The notes under the pieces were generated by a model. The model searched no databases. It saw only the letters and a program-made list of their open reading frames with translations, and was not told where the DNA came from. A program made the translations under genes and the position numbers. Below are positions 13,750 through 18,486 of a stretch of DNA of 18,486 nt, piece after piece. Source of the DNA: JAKEGN01 sp964465665 (GTDB lineage: Bacteria > Pseudomonadota > Gammaproteobacteria > Steroidobacterales > Woeseiaceae); contig CAYXKM010000124.1 in assembly GCA_964465665.1 (NCBI GenBank), forward strand, positions 1 to 18,486. The letters run 5' to 3'. The first letter of the stretch is position 1. Every line of letters begins with the position of its first letter.

Positions 13750-16700
13750 AAGGGAATCCGGCCATTTTCGTACTGGTATCGCTCGGCATGGCGGGCTGCG
13801 CGTCGACGCGCCCTCAGGGTAACGGCACGCTCGCCGAACTCGAACAGCTGCCGTCCGATATTACCGAGGTGTATCTGGACGACAGCCTTGACCTCGCCGC
13901 GCAGAGCTACAGGCGTTATCTGGAGGAAACTCCCGAGACCGCACAGACGCCGGAAGCCATGCGGCGACTCGCGGACCTCCAGCTGGAACGCGAGTACGGA
14001 ATCATCGGCGGCGGACAGGTCGTCGAAATGGCCGCACCGGAGACGGCCGAGCTCGCGGAACGGCCGGCACGAAACGAGGATTCCGCGGCCCGGCGTGAAC
14101 CCGCGGAATCCGATCAGGACTTCGAACGGCGGGCGACCGCAAGAGAGGAGTTGCTGTCGTCCCACACTGAAGTCGTCGTACTGCCACCGGGCGATATGCA
14201 GCAGAATGCTCCCTCGGGGCCGCGCGAGGCAATCGAGATCTATCGGACGATCCTCGAGAAATACCCGAACTACGAGCGCAATGATCAGGTCCTCTACCAG
14301 ATGTCGCGGGCCTACGACGAAATAGCCGAAACCGAAGTCGCCATGGAAGTGATGGAGAAGCTCGTAGCCGGCTATCCATACTCCAAGTACCTCGACGAAG
14401 TGCACTTTCGGCGCGGCGAATACTATTTCGTTCGCAGGAGCTTCCTCGATGCTGAAGAGGAGTACGCATCGATTGTAGGAACGGGCCCAACGTCATCCTA
14501 CTACGAACTGGCTTTGTACAAGCTCGGGTGGGCTCTGTACAAGCAGGAAATGTATGACGAGGCACTCGACAGGTACATTGCAATGCTCGACTACCGCCTG
14601 TCGATCGGCTACGACTTCGACCAAACCTACGAAGAGGACGATGAGCATCGTGTAGCCGATACCTTCCGCGTCATCAGCCTGAGTTTTTCCAACCTTGGCG
14701 GGGCAGAGGTCGTCAACGAGTACTTTGCCGCCAACGGTCACCGCAGCTATGCCGACAAGATCTACAGCAATCTCGGCGAGTTCTATTTCGGCAAACTGCG
14801 GTACGAGGACGCTGCATCCATCTACCGGTCGTTTGTCGATCTGAATTCTTTCCATCGGGTCGCCCCGAATTTCAGTATGCGCATTATCGAAATCTACGAC
14901 GAAGCAGCGTTTCCACAGCTTGTCGTAGAGGCCAAGAAAGAGTTCGCTGCGGACTACGCACTGGATTCAGAGTACTGGAATTACATCGACGTCAGCGAGT
15001 CGGCGGAAGTCCTGGGCTTCCTCAAGACAAACCTGACGGATCTCGCCAATCACTACCACGCCTTGTATCAGCTCGACGAGCTGGTCGAAGAGCGACCGGC
15101 CAGCTTCGCGGAAGCGCAGCGCTACTACCGCCAGTTTCTGAGTTCGTTCCCAAATGATGCCGACTCGCCCCCGGTCAACTATCAACTCGCCGACCTGTTG
15201 CTGGAGAACGAGAACTATGTAGAGGCTGCGCGAGAGTATGAGCGCACGGCTTACGAGTATCCGGTTCACGAGCAATCCGCCGCGGCAGGCTATGCCGCAA
15301 TCTATGCTTATCGCGAGGAGTTGAAAGTCGCGAGCGGTTCAGCACAACTCGACGTGAAGCAGGCGACGGTAAAGAGCTCGCTGGTGTTTTCCGATGCATT
15401 CCAGGAGCACGAGCAGGCGCCAGTGGTTCTCGGCGCGGCGGTGGACGACCTCTACGAAATGAAGGATTTTACACTGGCGATTGCATCGGCACGGAAGCTG
15501 ATCGACCGCTATTCGTCCGCGGACCCATCGCTCCTGCGCGCGGCCTGGGCCGTCATCGCAAACTCCTCCATTGACATAGCCGCATACCCGGACGCCGAGC
15601 ATGCCTACCTCCGCGTTCTTGAACTGACGCCTGCGGAAGACGAATCTCGATCCGCAATCATCGACGGGTTGGCCGCCTCGATCTACAAGCAGGGAGAGCA
15701 GGCCCTGCTGCTCGAGGACTATCGGGCAGCGGCAGATCACTTCCTGCGAATCAGGGACGTTGCGCCAACGTCCGGCATCAGAACGGCAGCCGAGTACGAT
15801 GCGGCGGCCGCTCTCGTCAAGCTGCAGGACTGGGATATGGCTGCCGGTGTGCTGGAGGAATTCCGCGCGGAGTTTCCCGAACATGAGCTGCACTCCGAGG
15901 CTACAAAGCAGCTTGCCCACATCTATCAGGAGGACGGGCAGATCGAGCGATCTGCCGCAGAGCACGAGCGAATTGCTGACGAGTCGTCGGATCCAGAGCT
16001 GAGCCGCGACGCGCTCCTCACCGCCGGCGAACTTTATGACCAGATCGACAGCGTCGATAGCACGATCAGGGTCTATGAGCGTTACGTTGCCGAGTATCCA
16101 CGACCGCTCGACCTGGCGCTCGAAACCCGATCGAGACTGGCGGAAATCTTCAAAGGCAGGCACGACCTCGATAGATATCACGAAGAGTTGAATGAAATTG
16201 TCGCAATCGATGAAAGCGCTGGTGCCGATCGCACCGATCGCAGCAGATACCTTGCTGCTACTGCAGCGCTGGTGCTTGCTGAGCGCAGCTATCGCGCTTT
16301 CGCCGAACTTAGGTTGGTACAACCATTCGAGGAGAGTCTCGCTGAAAAGCAACGGCGCATGGACGAGACTATGGCGACGCTCGAGCGGCTTGTGACGTAT
16401 GAGGTGGCTGAAGTTACGGCGGCAGCGACCTACTACATCGCCGAGACGTATATCGAATTCAGTAATGCTCTTCTGACGTCCGAACGCCCGACGGGACTGA
16501 CTGACGCAGAGCTCAATGACTATGAACTGGTCATCGAAGAGGAAGCATACCCGTTCGAGGAGCGGGCCCTGGAAGTGCACGAGCAGAATTTCGAACTTGT
16601 GACCGTCGGCGTTTACAACGTATGGGTGCAGAAAAGTCTCGACAAGCTGACAGTACTGATGCCGGGTAGATACGCCAAGAACGAAATCAGCGGTGGCTTC

Positions 16701-16856
16701 GTCGGTTCCATCGATATCTACGCATACCGCAAACCGAATGCACCCGATAACGGCATCGACGGACACGAAAATGCCGAGGCACAGGGTGCTGCGGAGTCGG
16801 CCGCGGCGCTCGGCACAACGGCGCAGGTCGTGCAACGGCCCGGCCAGGAACCATAA
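13746..16856 (+). CDS. Very large TPR lipoprotein (1036 aa), Agl/Glt-like scaffold candidate
   Basis: Signal peptide MKGNPAIFVLVSLGMAGC with lipobox MAG-C18 and Ala at +2, predicting outer-membrane anchoring on the periplasmic face. Residues ~90-155 are charged and low in complexity. From ~160 to ~830 there are many TPR-like units, for example EAIEIYRTILEKYPNYERND (161-180), YYELALYKLGWALYKQEMYD (252-271), QLADLLLENENYVEAAREYE (480-499) and LLLEDYRAAADHFLRIRDVA (654-673). Near the C-terminus (930-980) lies a distinctive segment, EEEAYPFEERALEVHEQNFE, then GVYNVW, then MPGRYAKNE, which I associate from memory with large TPR proteins of myxobacterial Agl/Glt-type clusters. The tail is Ala/Glu-rich. 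It overlaps the previous gene by 4 nt and is followed after 20 nt by another TPR lipoprotein. Confidence 0.87.
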   Translation: MKGNPAIFVLVSLGMAGCASTRPQGNGTLAELEQLPSDITEVYLDDSLDLAAQSYRRYLEETPETAQTPEAMRRLADLQLEREYGIIGGGQVVEMAAPETAELAERPARNEDSAARREPAESDQDFERRATAREELLSSHTEVVVLPPGDMQQNAPSGPREAIEIYRTILEKYPNYERNDQVLYQMSRAYDEIAETEVAMEVMEKLVAGYPYSKYLDEVHFRRGEYYFVRRSFLDAEEEYASIVGTGPTSSYYELALYKLGWALYKQEMYDEALDRYIAMLDYRLSIGYDFDQTYEEDDEHRVADTFRVISLSFSNLGGAEVVNEYFAANGHRSYADKIYSNLGEFYFGKLRYEDAASIYRSFVDLNSFHRVAPNFSMRIIEIYDEAAFPQLVVEAKKEFAADYALDSEYWNYIDVSESAEVLGFLKTNLTDLANHYHALYQLDELVEERPASFAEAQRYYRQFLSSFPNDADSPPVNYQLADLLLENENYVEAAREYERTAYEYPVHEQSAAAGYAAIYAYREELKVASGSAQLDVKQATVKSSLVFSDAFQEHEQAPVVLGAAVDDLYEMKDFTLAIASARKLIDRYSSADPSLLRAAWAVIANSSIDIAAYPDAEHAYLRVLELTPAEDESRSAIIDGLAASIYKQGEQALLLEDYRAAADHFLRIRDVAPTSGIRTAAEYDAAAALVKLQDWDMAAGVLEEFRAEFPEHELHSEATKQLAHIYQEDGQIERSAAEHERIADESSDPELSRDALLTAGELYDQIDSVDSTIRVYERYVAEYPRPLDLALETRSRLAEIFKGRHDLDRYHEELNEIVAIDESAGADRTDRSRYLAATAALVLAERSYRAFAELRLVQPFEESLAEKQRRMDETMATLERLVTYEVAEVTAAATYYIAETYIEFSNALLTSERPTGLTDAELNDYELVIEEEAYPFEERALEVHEQNFELVTVGVYNVWVQKSLDKLTVLMPGRYAKNEISGGFVGSIDIYAYRKPNAPDNGIDGHENAEAQGAAESAAALGTTAQVVQRPGQEP

Positions 16857-16876
16857 GGCCTTTACAGGAAGCTGAC

Positions 16877-17509
16877 ATGCGCGCAATCGACGACAGCCGG
16901 GAGTTCGGATACACAGCAATACTGCTCGCGTCGGTTCTTCTGCTGAACGCATGCTCCGCACCCGGGCCATCGCGGCCGCCGGCGCGCATCGAGATACAGG
17001 AAGATGTCGGGTTCACGATAATCGAAGACGCGCCGATCAGTGGCGATGTGCGTACGGAATACGAGGAAGCGCTGGTCCTCCTCGAGCAGGGACGGCTCGA
17101 TGAGGGAATCAGTTTGCTCGAGATCGTTGCCGAGGCAGCACCGTTGCTGACCGCGCCACGCATAGATCTCGCGATCGCCCAGCATAGGTCCGGCAACCTG
17201 GAGGATGCGGAAAATAATTTGCTGCGGTCACTGGAGCTGAACCCGCAACATCCGGTCGCGCACAACGAACTGGGGATCATCTACAGGAAATCCGGCCGGT
17301 TTTCCGATGCGAGGTTAAGCTACGAAGCCGCACTGGCAGTTTATCCCGGCTACCACTATGCACGGCGCAACCTGGCGATTCTCTGTGATCTGTACCTCGC
17401 GGATCCCGACTGTGCTCTCGAGAACTATGAGGCCTATATGGCAACGGTTCCGAGCGACGATGAGGCGACTATGTGGATTGCGGACCTTCGCAATCGGATC
17501 GGCAACTAG
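16877..17509 (+). CDS. Small TPR lipoprotein
   Basis: 210 aa. A lipoprotein signal ends LLLNAC (Cys26) with Ser at +2, predicting outer-membrane location. Residues ~60-200 form about four TPR units: TEYEEALVLLEQGRLDEGIS, RIDLAIAQHRSGNLEDAENN, AHNELGIIYRKSGRFSDARL and ARRNLAILCDLYLADPDCAL. Two cysteines fall in the last unit. The start has AGGAAG upstream and lies 20 nt after the large TPR lipoprotein. In size and type it parallels GltE/AglT, a TPR lipoprotein of the Myxococcus motility machine; that parallel is architectural, not a proven homology. Confidence 0.87.
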   Translation: MRAIDDSREFGYTAILLASVLLLNACSAPGPSRPPARIEIQEDVGFTIIEDAPISGDVRTEYEEALVLLEQGRLDEGISLLEIVAEAAPLLTAPRIDLAIAQHRSGNLEDAENNLLRSLELNPQHPVAHNELGIIYRKSGRFSDARLSYEAALAVYPGYHYARRNLAILCDLYLADPDCALENYEAYMATVPSDDEATMWIADLRNRIGN

Positions 17510-17517
17510 GTGTGGCC

Positions 17518-17856
17518 ATGATGAAATTATCGATATTACTCGTTGCGCTGATCATTCTGGTTCCTGTAGCGCATGCTCAGGATCCGGAACCGGACACGGC
17601 GGTAGAGGTTGAGACGGTAGCGGCTGAGACGAATGAAGCGGAAGACACGAAGCCGGAGGGGCCGAAAACCATGTCCGGGATGTCTATTCTGGGCAACGAG
17701 GAGACACCGAAAGCGCTCGTAATCATTCCGTGGAAATCGTCCGAGCTGGGAAACGATCTGAGCCTCAGCAATACGCTGGATGACCGTGCCCAGCCGGTCG
17801 ACAAGGAAGTCTTCATGCGGGAGCTAAGCTACTACCAGATTCGCTCCGGCGAATAA
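17518..17856 (+). CDS. Small secreted protein with conserved-looking tail, cluster component
   Basis: 112 aa starting MMKLSILLVALIILVPVAHA, a signal peptide with an AHA cleavage site before QDPEP. AGGTG lies 5 nt upstream of ATG 17518, and the gene begins 8 nt after the previous stop. After an acidic, Pro/Glu/Thr-rich linker (residues ~21-50) comes a compact tail with SGMSILGNEETPKALVIIPW, LDDRAQPVDKEVFMREL and YYQIRSGE. The short linker plus a compact tail suggests a periplasmic adaptor. I do not recognise a named family. Its position immediately before the ExbB-like gene suggests a link with the motor. Confidence 0.75.
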   Translation: MMKLSILLVALIILVPVAHAQDPEPDTAVEVETVAAETNEAEDTKPEGPKTMSGMSILGNEETPKALVIIPWKSSELGNDLSLSNTLDDRAQPVDKEVFMRELSYYQIRSGE

Positions 17857-17887
17857 CGGTTGCGCTGAGTCGGGTGCCCGGATCGCA

Positions 17888-17923
17888 GGCAAGGGCAGAT
17901 TCACGGTGATTTCGGGCCTTGCC
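17888..17923 (+). other. Hairpin after the small secreted protein gene
   Basis: GGCAAGG (17888-17894) pairs with CCTTGCC (17917-17923), a perfect 7-bp stem with a 22-nt loop. No T-run follows, so it is not an intrinsic terminator; it may be an mRNA 3'-end protector or an attenuator. Confidence 0.4.
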
Positions 17924-17955
17924 AGACCACTGAAAGTATGACCACAAGTCACGAA

Positions 17956-17998
17956 CGTGCGCTGGATCACACTTGCCTTCGTGATGCGGATTTATCCT
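17956..17998 (+). promoter_or_regulatory. Possible CRP-type class II promoter of the ExbB-like gene
   Basis: CGTGC-N6-TCACA (17956-17971; spacer GCTGGA) has a perfect right half and a weak left half of a CRP site. It shares CTGGATCACA with the site at 11126-11141. A -10-like TATCCT (17993-17998) sits where a class II promoter would need it (site centre at -41.5 for a start near 18005). The geometry is suggestive but the -10 is only 4 of 6. Confidence 0.35.
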
Positions 17999-18043
17999 TG
18001 GAATCGGGCTCGGTCAAGACATTCTGTTCAATGAGGATTTGGT

Positions 18044-18486
18044 AATGGACATCTTTTATTCGCTAGTAGCTTTCTTTGTATCAGGCGGTCTGTTCATGTA
18101 TCCGATCTTGTTGGTATTCGCCGTCGGGGTCGGGATAGCGATCGAACGCTATGTAACTCTTACCCTGGTAACCAACAAGAATCAGGTCATGTGGGAAAAG
18201 GTCCAGCCTCTGCTCGCGAAGGGTGAATTCGACGAAGCGCGGGCAGTTACCAGCAAAGACCAGTCCACGATCTCTCAGGTTCTTAACATGGGATTGTCGC
18301 TGCAGGGCGCTGTCCGCCGCCGCGAAGACATCGAGATCGCGATGGAGGAGAGCATGATGGAAATCGTCCCGCGGCTCGAAAAACGAACCTCCTATGTAGC
18401 TCTGGGTGCGAGTATTGCAACTCTGCTCGGCCTGCTCGGCACGATCATGGGTCTCATACAGGCATTCACGGCAGTGGCAAACGCAA
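18044..18486 (+). CDS. MotA/TolQ/ExbB-family proton channel protein (3'-truncated by window edge)
   Basis: The first 147 residues run to the window edge without a stop; family members are usually ~200-250 aa. The N-terminus MDIFYSLVAFFVSGGLFMYP continues as transmembrane helix 1 (to about residue 33) and then IERYVTL. A cytoplasmic charged domain (~45-112) includes RRREDIEIAMEESMMEIVPR. Helix 2 begins YVALGASIATLLGLLGTIMG, holding the family's LGLLGTI motif with its conserved Thr, then LIQAFTAVANA. ExbB/TolQ/AglR proteins form pentameric stators around ExbD/TolR dimers and use the proton-motive force to drive outer-membrane work. GAGGA lies 6 nt before ATG 18044. The subfamily (ExbB, TolQ or AglR-like) cannot be fixed from this fragment. 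Confidence 0.9.

Larger units (their letters stand above)
17857..18043. other. Non-coding gap before the ExbB-like gene
   Basis: A 187-nt gap, the largest inside the plus-strand cluster. It holds a hairpin (17888-17923), a CRP-like half-palindrome (17956-17971) and a possible -10 box TATCCT (17993-17998), so the proton-channel genes may be expressed partly apart from the TPR genes. Confidence 0.5.

Noticed and set aside
15339..16970. Long open frame (543 codons) on the minus strand opposite the large TPR lipoprotein gene
   Set aside because: It is antisense to a well-supported gene with a lipobox, TPR units and tight operon junctions. Its translation shows no domain or signal peptide, and such shadows are common in GC-rich DNA.
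1..18486. CRISPR arrays, tRNA or rRNA genes, insertion sequences, phage genes
   Set aside because: No direct-repeat/spacer pattern, no cloverleaf or rRNA signatures and no transposase or integrase frames were seen; the only mobile-type signals are the REP-like palindromes.

Overview
The window looks like a gammaproteobacterial chromosome segment (GC-rich, few mobile genes). The main evidence is a complete E. coli-type F1Fo ATP synthase order (atpI-B-E-F-H-A-G-D) with typical gammaproteobacterial subunit sequences. The envelope genes on the right suggest an environmental, non-enteric lineage (a Woeseiales, Chromatiales or Steroidobacterales-like group is only a guess).

Left third (1-6,780, minus strand): the atp operon, read right to left. 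A good sigma70-type promoter lies just upstream of atpI. atpD runs off the left edge and atpC must lie outside the window. Two gaps inside the operon carry copies of a GTAG-tagged REP-like palindrome: a cluster of three tagged elements between atpA and atpG, and a single copy between atpE and atpF. atpG starts with TTG and atpF with GTG.

Middle (6,781-11,330): divergent from atp is an EAL-domain protein with all expected c-di-GMP phosphodiesterase residues and a degenerate receiver-like N-terminus. It is followed by an AI-2E/PerM-type membrane protein and a translationally coupled pair of small helical envelope proteins (one lipoprotein, one membrane-anchored). A convergent minus-strand gene encodes a one-pass membrane protein ending in a winged helix. 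A 324-bp non-coding stretch (11,005-11,328) holds a CRP-like palindrome.

Right (11,329-18,486, plus strand): a tightly packed envelope cluster. In order it encodes a secreted coiled-coil/beta protein, a secreted TPR/coiled-coil protein (628 aa), a very large TPR lipoprotein (1036 aa), a small TPR lipoprotein (210 aa), a small secreted protein, and the start of a MotA/TolQ/ExbB proton-channel subunit cut by the right edge. The layout resembles a proton-motive-force-driven machine spanning the envelope: an ExbB/ExbD-type motor in the inner membrane working on TPR scaffolds and lipoproteins in the periplasm and outer membrane. It is reminiscent of the Agl-Glt (AglRQS plus TPR proteins plus AgmX/GltJ) machinery of Myxococcus. 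I predict ExbD-type genes and a TonB/AgmX-like coupling protein just beyond the right edge. This is the best candidate for a poorly described system in the window.
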